DNA of 37,652 nt from IMG/VR virus record IMGVR_UViG_3300046512_000378, positions 1 through 37,652 of that record; one strand, 5' to 3'. The notes under the pieces are model-generated. The model made no database searches and was not told the DNA's origin. It saw only the letters and a program-made list of their open reading frames with translations. The position numbers were made by a program, and so were the translations under genes. Positions 15,481-24,369 of the stretch are shown piece by piece. This DNA is from a virus. Each line of letters opens with the position of its first letter. The first letter of the stretch is position 1.

Positions 15481-15919
15481 CGGCGCTGCCCTCTGCTTCG
15501 ACTTCCTCGCTGGCCCATTTCACGCGCAGCGTGCCGGTGCGGCGTTCCAGCATGGGATTCGAGCGCACATAGTTGCGGACGATCAATTCGCCGGTGATCT
15601 CCCAGGTGCCATCGCCGTTGACCAGCACGATCTTATATTCGAGCGGCCGACCATAGTTTTTCGCCTTGCGGCACAGGATGTCAGTCGGAGAGCCGGGGAT
15701 CCAGTTCATCACCAGATCGGCTTCTTCGCCATCCTTCAGCGGAGCGTTGATGTAGCTCTTATAGCCGAGCGTCTTCATATGGCTGGTTTCAACCAAGTCC
15801 GCCGTTCCTTCGGGAAGCGGGACTTCGGTCAATTCGCCAAGCTCTACCAGCGTGCTGCTGCCAGAAGTCGGGTCTTTGAGCCAGAACTCGCTAAGATGAC
15901 CAGTTTCGACGTCACTCAT
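15473..15919 (-). CDS. Major tail tube protein
   Basis: 148 residues, beta-rich, of the size of siphophage tube proteins. Residues 1-30 (MSDVETGHLSEFWLKDP...TLVELGELTEV) open the fold, and the conserved segments are DLVETSHMKTLGYKSYI and LKDGEEADLVMNWIPGS. Many copies stack into the tail tube around the tape measure. It lies directly upstream of the chaperone pair, the invariant order in this phage class. The C-terminus is acidic and Gly-rich. Confidence 0.88.
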   Translation of the reverse strand: MSDVETGHLSEFWLKDPTSGSSTLVELGELTEVPLPEGTADLVETSHMKTLGYKSYINAPLKDGEEADLVMNWIPGSPTDILCRKAKNYGRPLEYKIVLVNGDGTWEITGELIVRNYVRSNPMLERRTGTLRVKWASEEVEAEGSAGG

Positions 15920-15933
15920 GACAAAAGCCTCCT

Positions 15934-16329
15934 TCAGGCTGGGGAAAAGCGGACGATGAGATCCGTTTGTTTGCGATGGATAGTGGCGGTGTCCGCTTCT
16001 TCGGACATGTCGCGTGGGGTTGTTGCTGATGCTCGCCGGAAATAGATCCCGTTGCCCCGCGATCGCGGCAGGGCGGCGGCGAGCATGGCGTCAACCAGAT
16101 CTTTCGTTTGGCTGTACGACGTGCCCCAGCAATCAATCTGGACGCGGGCAAACTGCAGCGGCTGCACACCCTTCATATGTTCGTCAATATTACCAGTGAT
16201 GACGTTCAGCGTTATCGCGGGAAGGGGCGTTTTAGGGGGGCGTATCCCCCAATATATTCGCTGCTGAACAAGTGCGGAGACTGGACCTGCCGCGACCAAT
16301 CGCGCGCGAAACGCCTGTTGCATGTCCAT
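15934..16329 (-). CDS. Tail completion protein, DUF3168 family
   Basis: 131 residues. The segments IYWGIRPPKTPLPAITLNVITG and FARVQIDCWGTSYSQTKDLVDAML match DUF3168, the family of tail terminator/completion proteins that form a ring at the top of the tube. It stands between the HK97 gp10-like gene and the tail tube, the usual place. A second in-frame ATG two codons in leaves the exact start open. Confidence 0.85.
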   Translation of the reverse strand: MDMQQAFRARLVAAGPVSALVQQRIYWGIRPPKTPLPAITLNVITGNIDEHMKGVQPLQFARVQIDCWGTSYSQTKDLVDAMLAAALPRSRGNGIYFRRASATTPRDMSEEADTATIHRKQTDLIVRFSPA

Positions 16330-16332
16330 AGG

Positions 16333-16755
16333 TCACGCCGCCTTCTTGATATCGACCCAAAGCGAATGCCCCATCGCCCGCCGGACTTCATCGCGCGTAT
16401 TATCGAGCGCTGGGCGCATGAACGGGTGAGGGGAGGAGTGGGATGTACCGAACTCAACCATATGTCCGTAGAAACCACGGCCGTATGATGGTCCGATGTA
16501 AACGGACGTGAAGAAGCGTCGCATCGATACGCTGGATGAATTTACACCGCTGGCGCGCGATCCGATGGCGCCCCCTTGGAAACTTATGATGATGCTGTCG
16601 CGAAGGTTCCCGGTGAGGGTAGGGACGAGCCGCCGCGCCTCATCGGCCACGATCTCCGCCCCTGCTAGGAGGGAACGCTCGCGCGCCTGTGGCGACACAG
16701 CGTCGCGGATGGCTACAATTTTACGATCGAGCGCCCCCGCGCCTATCAGCCTCAC
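16333..16755 (-). CDS. HK97 gp10-like tail-joining protein
   Basis: 140 residues. The HK97-gp10 pattern is clear: SLLAGAEIVADEARRLVP followed by TGNLRDSI, a beta segment (SVYIGPSYGRGFYGHMVEFGT) and the C-terminal HPFMRPALD. Members act at the head-tail junction or the tail end. Its start overlaps the stop of the head-closure gene as ATGA, which suggests coupled translation. Confidence 0.88.
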   Translation of the reverse strand: MRLIGAGALDRKIVAIRDAVSPQARERSLLAGAEIVADEARRLVPTLTGNLRDSIIISFQGGAIGSRASGVNSSSVSMRRFFTSVYIGPSYGRGFYGHMVEFGTSHSSPHPFMRPALDNTRDEVRRAMGHSLWVDIKKAA

Positions 16756-17078
16756 TGCACTTCGCGGACAGCGGTAAATCGAAAACCCTCACGCCCCAGC
16801 GGCCTGGAAGCAGTGATATTCCACTCAGCATCGGCAAACTGGATGCGATGGTCCAAGATGGTGATCTGGCGCGTCTTGCTGTCCGCCTGCACCTCAAAGC
16901 TGGCGACCTGCGACCCGCCCACGCGCGCCGCCTCGCGCTGCTCTGCGCCGGAGCCATAGAAGACCTCACCCCACGCCTTGCAAAATGGTGTCCATGTCTC
17001 CTGTTCGCCGCCATAACCGTCGTCGGCGGCAGTGCGGAATTCGAATGCGATGCGGTCCTTAAGCCGACCCTTCTTCAT
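16752..17078 (-). CDS. Head closure protein (SPP1 gp16-like)
   Basis: 108 residues from the ATG at 17078, which overlaps the connector stop (ATGA) and has GAGG 5 bases upstream; a longer start at 17105 is less likely. The pattern LKDRIAFEFR...GGEQETWTPFCKAWGEV and the C-terminal beta strands match the phage head-tail adaptor family that plugs the connector after packaging. Confidence 0.85.
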   Translation of the reverse strand: MKKGRLKDRIAFEFRTAADDGYGGEQETWTPFCKAWGEVFYGSGAEQREAARVGGSQVASFEVQADSKTRQITILDHRIQFADAEWNITASRPLGREGFRFTAVREVQ

Positions 17079-17605
17079 ACCGCCCTCGGCCGCAATCCCC
17101 GGCATAGTGCGCGGGCAGTTTCTTCCGCTTTCTGGAAAGCGGCGCCGCCCTCCCGGTCATCGTCATAGGCGGCGATCAAAATCAGCATCACGCGCCGGAA
17201 CACGCCTGGCACGGTGTCGCTATCTTCATATCCAGCGCGAACCGTAGCTGTTGCACCCGTGCCGACACTGACAGTTGGCCAGCGCGATCCGATCCAAGGT
17301 AGTATGCGGACCGGGCGGCGGCTGGTGATGGCGCGGACATCGGTAACAGTGACTGCCGAACCACCATCTGGGTACGTCACGGTTGGCGCCGCGCCGGGCG
17401 CGATCGGCCATTCGCGGAACGAAATGTCCTTAAATGAGGCGAATTCTGCGGTTATGTCGCGAGCCACAAAAATGTGACCGGTCCATTCCTCGACCCAAGC
17501 AACCGCGTCGTTGATGAAGCCGACGATCTCTTCGTCTCGCTCGTCGTCGTCCAACTCCACACGGAGCTGGCGCTTGGCGTCTTCCAGTGTGACAGGAATG
17601 GCCAT
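17075..17605 (-). CDS. Head-tail connector protein (HK97 gp6-like)
   Basis: 176 residues. The N-terminus (VTLEDAKRQLRVELDDDERDEEIVGFINDAVAWVEEWTG) is the hallmark of gp6-like adaptor proteins that form a ring under the portal. The middle is beta-rich (ITAEFASFKDISFREWPI). The C-terminal helical part contains FRRVMLILIAAYDDDREGG. It lies between the capsid-linked gene and head closure. Confidence 0.9.
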   Translation of the reverse strand: MAIPVTLEDAKRQLRVELDDDERDEEIVGFINDAVAWVEEWTGHIFVARDITAEFASFKDISFREWPIAPGAAPTVTYPDGGSAVTVTDVRAITSRRPVRILPWIGSRWPTVSVGTGATATVRAGYEDSDTVPGVFRRVMLILIAAYDDDREGGAAFQKAEETARALCRGLRPRAV

Positions 17606-17622
17606 GCGCCAGATCCTTCCGT

Positions 17623-17883
17623 TTAACCCTTCGCCTGGTCGGCGAGGTTCTTTTCGACAGCTTCTGCGCCGGTGAGCGTCGGATCGTTGAAGTCGATGCG
17701 GTTCTGATTTTCCGTGGTGTTCGATCGCGGGTTCGCATCCACGGCCGGATGTTCCATATCGACGTCCGGTACGATCTGGACGGGCGCACCCGAGGGATCG
17801 ATGGTGGTGGCTGCCGGCATGTCGGCGGGCTTGTCGGCAGGGCTTTCGCCGGACTTATCCGCGTCGGTCTTCTTGACGGTCAT
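17623..17883 (-). CDS. Disordered small protein beside the capsid gene
   Basis: 86 residues from the ATG at 17883, which has GGAG 7 bases upstream. It is rich in Asp, Pro, Ala, Lys and Asn with no hydrophobic core (TDADKSGESPADKPADMPAA), so probably intrinsically disordered. Such genes between capsid and connector often encode head decoration or assembly factors, but no family can be named. Low complexity makes the coding call less certain than for its neighbours, though the ribosome site is good. Confidence 0.65.
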   Translation of the reverse strand: MTVKKTDADKSGESPADKPADMPAATTIDPSGAPVQIVPDVDMEHPAVDANPRSNTTENQNRIDFNDPTLTGAEAVEKNLADQAKG

Positions 17884-17972
17884 GTTCATTCTCCAAAAGC
17901 TGACCGAAACGGCGCGCATGGGCGTCGCTTCGATCAACCGGGGCGGCATGAACCGCCCCGGAGGATTGAATT

Positions 17973-19244
17973 TTAAGGAACGGTCGGCGCGACCTGGATC
18001 TTCACGGCGCGCATCGGTTCGGGGTTATGGACACCGCCGCCCACGCGCTTGGTCGTGTAGAAGTGGACGAATGGCTTGTTGGTGTAGGGGTCGCGCAGGA
18101 TGCGGATGCCGATGCGATCGACCACCAGATATGTGGCCTCCATGTCACCGAACAGCGCAGCGATATTGCCGGCCGCAACCAGTGGCATGTCGGGATATTC
18201 GACCACCGGCGCACCGGCCAGCGTCTGCGGTTGACCAGACGCGTACGAAGGCTGCCAGAGATAATTTCCCTGGCCATCCTTCAATTTGCGCGCGGTGCCG
18301 ATCGAGAGACGGTTCATATGCCATTTGGCATTGGCCGCGAACTCACTCGGCAGGTCGTACATGACATCCAGCAAGCCGTCGCCGGTGAACGCCGCTGCCG
18401 CCTGCGAACCCAGAGCCTTGATCGCGCCATAGGGGTGGCGCGCGGCGTTGGCGGCGCCGGTGACATAGGTAAGAACGCCGTAGGGCTTGTTGACGCCATC
18501 GCCCGAAAGGAAGGCGATACCCTCCTGACGGTTGAACTCGGTGTCGACTTCGCTGCCCAGCCACTGCTCCAGATCAACCGCAGCATCATCCAGCAGCTGC
18601 TGAGTGATGGCCGGATTGGCGTAAAGCTCGCCGGGCGTGAACTCGACAATCCCGATCTGCGGCGTGGAGGTCGCAGGACGCGACGCGGTTTCACCGACCC
18701 AGCCCGACCCGACATTGCGGTCGCCGAAATACTTCTTGAAGCCTGCGACGCTGATGGTGATGACGCGCGATTCCTGGCGCATCGGACTGATACGCTTCAG
18801 CTTCTCGCCAATGGTGCGGTCCCATTCGATCGGGGCCAGGTAGCCACCGTCAGCGTCGGTGCCCTTCGACATGGCGGCCTGAATATCCGCAGGGGCCTTG
18901 TCACCCTTGCGCATATGAGCCTTGAACGCGGCGGTATATTCGGGATCGCCCTGAATATCGCCGATCACAGCGCCGTTGCCCAGCTTTGCGGCGGCCTGGA
19001 TCTTGGCCTGGTCATCGACTGCCGTCTGCAATTCGGTCAGAGCAGCGTTGATTTTCTCAAGCTGCTCTGCCGTCACGACGTCGGCGATACCCTTCTTCAC
19101 TTCTTCGAGCTGGCGGGTGTGGGTTTCCTTGAACGCCTCGAAGCCGCGGGCAAGGGCGTCAATGGTCGGCGGAGCCTCGGCGCGCACAGCGATGAGACCC
19201 CGGGCGCGCGGACCTGCCGTCCGCACGGTGTTCTGCATGAACAT
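17973..19244 (-). CDS. HK97-family major capsid protein
   Basis: 423 residues from the ATG at 19244, which follows an AAGGAAAAG ribosome site; the frame extends further but with low-complexity Arg-rich sequence. Residues 25-115 form the helical delta/scaffold domain (coiled coil RQLEEVKKGIADVVTAEQLEKINAA), normally removed by the prohead protease. The mature fold begins near MSKGTDADGGYLAP (125-138), with E-loop, P-domain and A-domain segments following to the C-terminus. It lies right after the protease gene. Confidence 0.95.
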   Translation of the reverse strand: MFMQNTVRTAGPRARGLIAVRAEAPPTIDALARGFEAFKETHTRQLEEVKKGIADVVTAEQLEKINAALTELQTAVDDQAKIQAAAKLGNGAVIGDIQGDPEYTAAFKAHMRKGDKAPADIQAAMSKGTDADGGYLAPIEWDRTIGEKLKRISPMRQESRVITISVAGFKKYFGDRNVGSGWVGETASRPATSTPQIGIVEFTPGELYANPAITQQLLDDAAVDLEQWLGSEVDTEFNRQEGIAFLSGDGVNKPYGVLTYVTGAANAARHPYGAIKALGSQAAAAFTGDGLLDVMYDLPSEFAANAKWHMNRLSIGTARKLKDGQGNYLWQPSYASGQPQTLAGAPVVEYPDMPLVAAGNIAALFGDMEATYLVVDRIGIRILRDPYTNKPFVHFYTTKRVGGGVHNPEPMRAVKIQVAPTVP

Positions 19245-19266
19245 GGGTGCTTTTCCTTTGTGGGGT

Positions 19267-20142
19267 TTAGGCCGACATGGCCTGGAGGAGGCGGTTGATG
19301 TCCGCCGCCGTTTCATCGCCAGCGTTTTGCGTGGCAAGGTCAGGCCCGGCAGCGCGGGGCGTGCCGGTCCCTATCGCGCGATAAAGGTCACGGCGCGCGG
19401 CGCGCGGCATGCCCTTCGTCGCGAGAAGCTTGTCGAGCGTCGCCTTGTCGCTCGGAAATTCGTCCGCCTTTGCATAGACAGGCATCTGCGCCTCGCGCTG
19501 CATGACCTCGTCTGCGAAACCAGCGTCGACAGCGTCCTGGCCGCCGATATAGGTTTCGGCCTTCATCATGGCGATCAACTCATCGATGCCCTTGCCGGTC
19601 CGCGCCGCATAGGTCTCGGCCATGGCGTTATCCAGCTTGCGCAGGGTGGCGATGGCGTCTTCCATGTCGTCCGCATTGCCGAAGAATACGCCCTGAGCCT
19701 GGTGGATCATGATCTCGGCATTATGCGCTATGGCGACGGTGTCGCCCGCCATGGCGATGATTGACGCGGCCGACGCGGCGATGCCAAGCACCTGCACATT
19801 GACCGCCTGCGTGTGGCGACGGAACAAGTTGTAGATGGCGACGCCTTCAAAATAGTTGCCGCCTGGCGAATTAATTTCGGCGATGACGGGCTTGTCACCG
19901 ATCTGGCGTAGTGCCGCGGCAATGCGCGCCGCCGTGACGCCGTTGCCTTCCCAGTCCGCACCGACCCTGTCGAAGATCGAAATGGTCGGCTGGTCGGAGG
20001 CCAGCGCCTTTATCTCGAAATTGGCGAAGCTGGCGTCGAGCGCCTGCGTTTCGAAGGTCCAGTCGCCATGCGCGGCGAGGTCAGGCATGATCGGGGGGCG
20101 TTCGGCGTGAACCGATCGCAGAGCGTTACGCTGCATCGTCAT
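19267..20142 (-). CDS. ClpP-like (S14/S49) prohead protease
   Basis: 291 residues. It cleaves the capsid delta domain during head maturation. The ClpP-type signatures are clear: NSPGG at 91-95, the catalytic Ser124 in GIAASAASIIA, and His147 in MIHQAQG. The C-terminal part after about 215 is charged and variable and may serve as a scaffold extension. It overlaps the portal gene by 17 bp at its start. Confidence 0.94.
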   Translation of the reverse strand: MTMQRNALRSVHAERPPIMPDLAAHGDWTFETQALDASFANFEIKALASDQPTISIFDRVGADWEGNGVTAARIAAALRQIGDKPVIAEINSPGGNYFEGVAIYNLFRRHTQAVNVQVLGIAASAASIIAMAGDTVAIAHNAEIMIHQAQGVFFGNADDMEDAIATLRKLDNAMAETYAARTGKGIDELIAMMKAETYIGGQDAVDAGFADEVMQREAQMPVYAKADEFPSDKATLDKLLATKGMPRAARRDLYRAIGTGTPRAAGPDLATQNAGDETAADINRLLQAMSA

Positions 20143-21424
20143 TTTCCTCTTTGGCGATCTCGGCCGCAGTCGTCCCGGCGCGCGGCAGATCCTCGCCCCC
20201 GGCGATCGGGTTGCGGTCCATGTATTCGCGGGCCTCGTTGGGGGTCAGGAACGCGGCGTTCGGTCCCAGCGCCGCCTTGAGGAACTCAGCCTGCTCTTTC
20301 AGCGAGCCGCGCAGCAGCGCGCCATCATTGTATTTCGCATACATCGTGTCCTGCTCGGCCGGGGTCAGCAGGCACAGCCAGACCGCCTCTTCCCAGATGA
20401 CGAACCATTGCAGCAGGCAGTAGGTGACGAAGAACAGTCCCAACTGATTGATGCCCGTGCCCCAGCTGGTTTCATCAAACATCAGGAGCGGCCTGGGCGC
20501 GCCGGTGAAGCGGGAAACTTCCTCCGCCTCCTGCTTGCGCAGTTCCACCAGCATGTTGTCTTTTGCCGTTCCCGAAAGCACTTTGACCTTCAAACCCTCT
20601 TCCAGGATCAGAAAATCTTCGTCGGCGTCGGCGCCAGAAAAATTGTCGCGCAGGCTGTCGCGCAGATTATTGATTGCCTCATCGCCTAGCGTTTGATCGG
20701 TTTCCAAGGCGCCGCGCGCCATAGTGCCTTTTTCCAGTACGCGGCCGACGCTTTGTACGGCGCGGAAGGATAGCCCGAGGGTATCAGCGGCGACATCGAG
20801 CAGCGAAACTCCGGTGATGCCGTCCAATGAGATTGGCCCACGGAAGTGAAAAATGTCCTCTTTTGCCAGCGTAACCGGTCCGCCTTTTTCGCGATCGTAG
20901 CGGAAGCTCAGGTCGAACGTATCGGACAGTATTGGCCGCACACGGCGGCGAGGCAGCGGTATCAACTGCCGAACTGCGCCGCGCGATCTAACGATCAATG
21001 CATAGGCGTTACCGTCGAGCAGCGCGCATGTCTGCATATAGCTTTTGAACTGGCTGGCTGTTTGGAAGTCGTTGGGACGACGATGCAAAACCTTGAACAG
21101 CGGATGGTCGCGCGCCTTTTCAATGAGGCCATCCTTGGTCCGGCGCATAAGGTGTAGCGGCAACATGCCCATGGAACCGGAAATGAGCGACATGGCGCGG
21201 TAGAACGTGCTGTTGCGCAGCGCCATCTTCTCGTTGACGGCCACACCGGCAACCCCGGTACGTCCGCCCGATCCGCGCATCATTTCTAGTAGGCGCGGGT
21301 CGCTCAGGTCATAACTGTCGTAGGCGACGATCGGGCCGGACAGGTTCGCGCGTGTGGCGATGCGGGCAGGAGCGTAGCTTCGGCGGCCGCCCGCCGCGCG
21401 CCGGTAATCGTCTGGGGATGCCAT
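20126..21424 (-). CDS. HK97-family portal protein
   Basis: 432 residues, the usual length. It forms the dodecameric ring through which DNA enters and leaves the head. Recognisable segments are NSTFYRAMSLISGSMGMLPLHLMRR, HPLFKVLHRRPNDFQTASQFKSYM, NAYALIVRSRG, the stem-helix region FIVLEEGLKVKVLSGTAKD-like sequence at about 280-300, and FTGAPRPLLMFDETSWGTGI. The gene starts 3 bases from the terminase stop. Confidence 0.95.
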   Translation of the reverse strand: MASPDDYRRAAGGRRSYAPARIATRANLSGPIVAYDSYDLSDPRLLEMMRGSGGRTGVAGVAVNEKMALRNSTFYRAMSLISGSMGMLPLHLMRRTKDGLIEKARDHPLFKVLHRRPNDFQTASQFKSYMQTCALLDGNAYALIVRSRGAVRQLIPLPRRRVRPILSDTFDLSFRYDREKGGPVTLAKEDIFHFRGPISLDGITGVSLLDVAADTLGLSFRAVQSVGRVLEKGTMARGALETDQTLGDEAINNLRDSLRDNFSGADADEDFLILEEGLKVKVLSGTAKDNMLVELRKQEAEEVSRFTGAPRPLLMFDETSWGTGINQLGLFFVTYCLLQWFVIWEEAVWLCLLTPAEQDTMYAKYNDGALLRGSLKEQAEFLKAALGPNAAFLTPNEAREYMDRNPIAGGEDLPRAGTTAAEIAKEENDDAA

Positions 21425-21426
21425 GC

Positions 21427-23154
21427 TTATCGTCCGCCCCCCATTCTCAAAATACCGCGTGAAGCATAAATGGAGTGACCACGCGCGGCTGGGTTTCGGC
21501 TCATCAGCATCACGGCGTTGAAGGCTGCCACAAGCGGGTCAATCTTAGCCTTGCCAGCGATCTGCTTGGTAATAAGCACTGCATTAGCGCGCTGTTCGCA
21601 TTTGGCGTTGCCGACGCACCAGGACATTAGCGCCTGCCCGCCGTGCATCATGGTCCCGTCTTTCAGTTTCCGCTCCGTACCCCAGATGGCGCCGGAGAGG
21701 CGGAAGCCTTGGGGGACAGCAAGCATCTGCTCGCCGGTAAAACCACGACTGGAAAGTTCATCGACAAGGGTGGTGACGCCCTGTGGATCAAGCCCGATCG
21801 CCGCCTGCTCGGGGAACAGCCCTTTATTCTTCACCGCTTCCAGAAGGTCGGCAATCTCCACAAGATCCTGCGTCGGATTCTCGCATTTGGTCAGCGTACC
21901 CTCTTTTATGAAGTCGGCGAGGCGGGTGACGATATCCTTGCGCCGCTCAAAAACATCGAGCTGCGCCCATGCCCGGCAATATAGAAGCCACTGTTTGGTG
22001 TCGCGATGGCGCCCCAGCAGCGCCAGGCCAAGGAGATCGTCCAAACCACCGCCATCGATACCGGCTACAGCCACCTCGATGATCTGAAGGAACTGTTCAA
22101 GCGTGCCGTCCCAGAGTTCGACTGGAGCTTCTGCCGATGCCCAGTAAAGAGCTCCCACCCAGGCATCATGCCGCAAGCCAACGCCGATCTCGACGTTCAG
22201 ATGCTTCGCATAAAAGACCTGTTTGGTGCCATCCTCGGCGTTTTCGACCTGTCGAAATTCGCTTTCCAGCCACTTCTGGCTGACCGACCGGCCGAGGTTG
22301 GGATTGGTGATATAGAAATTGGCTGGGTCCAGATGTTCGTCCGACGCGATCATCTCGTCTGGAAACTCATACAGGACCGGCAGGAATTCTTGATCTTCGA
22401 TCAGCCCGTCACGGACGTCCCGCGCATAGGCTAGCATTTCCTTGAACACGCCAGCGGGCGGTTCGTCCGACTGTGTCGTGAGATAGAGGGTGTAACCCTC
22501 CGGCCGTGACACCTGCCCGCCCGATGCTTCGCGGAACATCGCATCGGCCGTCGCTTTCTTGCCAAAGAGCCATAGCTCATCGACAAGCACGCGGCTGGCC
22601 TTCTTGCCTGACACCGTCGCGCTATCCGCCGCAACAACCTTAAGCGTGGCCTTCGTCACCCTGTTGGTGATGAGTCTGACATGCTCCTGGATATGCAGGA
22701 GATCGTTAAGCTCCTCATCGTTGCGGATCATGTCACAGGCAGGTTTGAAGCTGTTGCCTGCTACCTCGATCGTGGGCGCAAGGATCAGGTTTTCGTCCGA
22801 CGGCCTCCATCCGCAGATCAATTCTGTAAGCATGATGCCAGCCGCGATGGTCGATTTCGTGTTCTTCTTGGATACGAGCAACAGACCCTTGCGGATCATC
22901 TGTTCCCCAGTGTCGGGATTATAAGCGCCGAATATGGCGGCGGCGAAATCGAGTAGCCACTCGTCGGCCGATTCCCCGATCGTCCAATAGTCTTCCGTTG
23001 CTGGGTTGATGCCCAGGTCAACAATCTTGAGCGAGGTGAAGACCGCCATTTTCGCCTCGGCAGAGGCTGGAAACAACGGTGAGAATGATATCAGCGACCG
23101 GCGGTCCCTGATGCGGCGTTTCCAATCAAGGCAGGCCGTCGTCCAGTTGATCAC
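21427..23154 (-). CDS. Terminase large subunit
   Basis: 575 residues, the packaging ATPase and nuclease. A Walker A-like segment reads VSKKNTKST (94-102), with the Lys/Ser/Thr of HK97-type terminases. Walker B with the catalytic Glu is RVLVDE (188-193). The RNase H-type nuclease domain starts around AGIDGGGLDDLLG (D367). It is one base from the small subunit stop. The protein is of the HK97/TerL_ATPase family used by cos-type phages with an adjacent HNH nuclease. Confidence 0.95.
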   Translation of the reverse strand: MINWTTACLDWKRRIRDRRSLISFSPLFPASAEAKMAVFTSLKIVDLGINPATEDYWTIGESADEWLLDFAAAIFGAYNPDTGEQMIRKGLLLVSKKNTKSTIAAGIMLTELICGWRPSDENLILAPTIEVAGNSFKPACDMIRNDEELNDLLHIQEHVRLITNRVTKATLKVVAADSATVSGKKASRVLVDELWLFGKKATADAMFREASGGQVSRPEGYTLYLTTQSDEPPAGVFKEMLAYARDVRDGLIEDQEFLPVLYEFPDEMIASDEHLDPANFYITNPNLGRSVSQKWLESEFRQVENAEDGTKQVFYAKHLNVEIGVGLRHDAWVGALYWASAEAPVELWDGTLEQFLQIIEVAVAGIDGGGLDDLLGLALLGRHRDTKQWLLYCRAWAQLDVFERRKDIVTRLADFIKEGTLTKCENPTQDLVEIADLLEAVKNKGLFPEQAAIGLDPQGVTTLVDELSSRGFTGEQMLAVPQGFRLSGAIWGTERKLKDGTMMHGGQALMSWCVGNAKCEQRANAVLITKQIAGKAKIDPLVAAFNAVMLMSRNPAARGHSIYASRGILRMGGGR

Positions 23155-23155
23155 C

Positions 23156-23716
23156 CTATTTCACTGCCTTGAGGTGCGGCGCGCCCATGGCGCCGAAACG
23201 GCGACTGCCGCCCACGGCGTTGGCGCGATCCTGCGCCGCTGCTTTTTTTCCCTGCGGCGCGGACGCCTCGTTGATCGTCTTCAGCGCAAGCGCCAAGGTC
23301 TTCAACGTGTTCGCTCGCCCCGGCAGGCTCACCGCCTTCATCAAAGCATCGCGCTTCGAATCGTCGTCGTCGCCGTCGGTCGCCTCGATGATGAGGTCTT
23401 CCAGTTCGCCCCGGCGGCTGGTGACGACGTCCAGCTCATCAAGCATGCGGGCAATCAGCGACCGGCCGTCATCTGCGATCACCGCAGGATCGGCTGGCTT
23501 TTCCGGGTCGCGTGGCGGGGGAGGCGGTGGAGATCGCTCAGGTTCGCGGCGGTTCGCAGTGCGAACCATTCTTTCCCATTTTTCAGCCTTGGCCCGTTTC
23601 CGAATAGCGGTGTCCGAAATCTCGTGTCGGTCAGCTATTTCTCGGATTGAATCTTCGCCAGCCAAGTATTCGAGTTCGATGCGCGGCCAGTCGATAGTAG
23701 AAATTCGTTTCGCCAT
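23156..23716 (-). CDS. Terminase small subunit-like HTH protein
   Basis: 186 residues. The N-terminus contains a helix-turn-helix (residues about 8-48, LEYLAGEDSIREIADRHEISDTAIRKRAKAEKW split over that range), the DNA-recognition element used to find the packaging site. A Pro-rich linker (PPPPPPR at 64-70) leads to a helical C-terminal half likely used for oligomerisation and contact with the large subunit. Its position immediately before the large terminase gene supports the call. Confidence 0.85.
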   Translation of the reverse strand: MAKRISTIDWPRIELEYLAGEDSIREIADRHEISDTAIRKRAKAEKWERMVRTANRREPERSPPPPPPRDPEKPADPAVIADDGRSLIARMLDELDVVTSRRGELEDLIIEATDGDDDDSKRDALMKAVSLPGRANTLKTLALALKTINEASAPQGKKAAAQDRANAVGGSRRFGAMGAPHLKAVK

Positions 23717-23852
23717 CGGCGCTTAACTCCGGCGAAAGTTCGCACCCCCAGACATCCAGCAGGATTTTTTCTCTGCGTGAGAGCAGCACCGGTCTGGAGC
23801 GGAAGGGGTTTCAGAACTTTTGGACCGGGGGTGGTGATATAGTTCTGCGGCG
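23717..23852 (-). other. Intergenic region, candidate packaging (cos) site
   Basis: 136 bases between the HNH and small terminase genes without a reading frame worth calling. HNH-linked HK97-type phages often have cos and the terminase-binding sites in or near this interval. The GC-rich stretch around 23821-23836 (GGACCGGGGGTGGTG) resembles cos-like sequences, but no repeat pair defines the cut. No terminator with a stem and T-run was found. Confidence 0.3.
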
Positions 23853-24215
23853 TCAGTACCCTGCGGCGCCTTGCTCTGCCCGCTGCTTGGGTCCGTCATG
23901 GCACGGCTTGCATAGGGTCTGGAGGTTGCCCTCATCCCAGAACAAGGATGGACTGCCGTTGTGCCTGCGCTTGTGGTCTGCAACGAGGCGCGATGTGTTG
24001 CCCTCGACCCTTCCGCATCCAGGCCACTGACATGTGAAACCATCTCGCTTGAAGATGGCTATGCGCAGCTTGCGCCACCGCTCAGTGCTGTACCACTTGC
24101 GCCATGGCGCATAGGCGATGCGCGTCGCAGCCTCACTCTTCGGCGACTGTTGAAGGAACCCGACGGTTGGCTTCAATGAAACAAGGTGGCTGCTGATCGC
24201 TTTGAGCTTCCCCAT
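23853..24215 (-). CDS. HNH endonuclease
   Basis: 120 residues from the ATG at 24215, with GGAG 7 bases upstream. The HNH core is intact: VADHKRRH (D80, H81), N97 and the C-terminal CKPCHD (His106). Cys pairs C62/C67 and C102/C105 are placed to bind structural zinc. In HK97-type phages this small nuclease works with the large terminase in cos cleavage and particle morphogenesis. Here it is the first gene after the putative late promoter and directly precedes the terminase genes. Confidence 0.92.
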   Translation of the reverse strand: MGKLKAISSHLVSLKPTVGFLQQSPKSEAATRIAYAPWRKWYSTERWRKLRIAIFKRDGFTCQWPGCGRVEGNTSRLVADHKRRHNGSPSLFWDEGNLQTLCKPCHDGPKQRAEQGAAGY

Positions 24216-24341
24216 AGGTTCGCTCCGATTATCTGATATGCGTCGCACAACCCCGAAAGAACATTCGGTGGATCGGCGACCGCAGTGGCTAGGCCACACC
24301 TCGGCAAATGCCTATGCCGCAATGTGCGGCGAAGTCTTGGA
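24216..24341 (-). promoter_or_regulatory. Structured leader before the late genes
   Basis: The transcript from the promoter at 24342-24369 would start near 24335 and cross three stem-loops before the HNH start. The first is GCCGCA/TGCGGC (24316-24330) with a 3-nt loop, within about 20 bases of the start. The second is GTGGC/GCCAC (24285-24297). The third is CCGAA/TTCGG (24253-24268). The arrangement suggests an antitermination or pausing leader. None has the T-run of an intrinsic terminator. Confidence 0.5.
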
Positions 24342-24369
24342 TGTATATGATATGTTCCGATTGCGTCAA
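24342..24369 (-). promoter_or_regulatory. Candidate late promoter
   Basis: On the minus strand TTGACG (24364-24369) is followed after 16 bases by TATACA (24342-24347), a good sigma70-type pair. The -35 overlaps the stop codon of the NusG-like gene, and the promoter points into HNH, terminase and the structural genes. No other late promoter of this quality was seen upstream of the terminases. Confidence 0.6.

Noticed and set aside
18027-19298. A 423-codon open frame on the plus strand opposite the capsid gene
   Set aside because: It mirrors the capsid gene, whose codon phase in GC-rich DNA leaves the opposite strand open. There is no ribosome site and no recognisable protein pattern.
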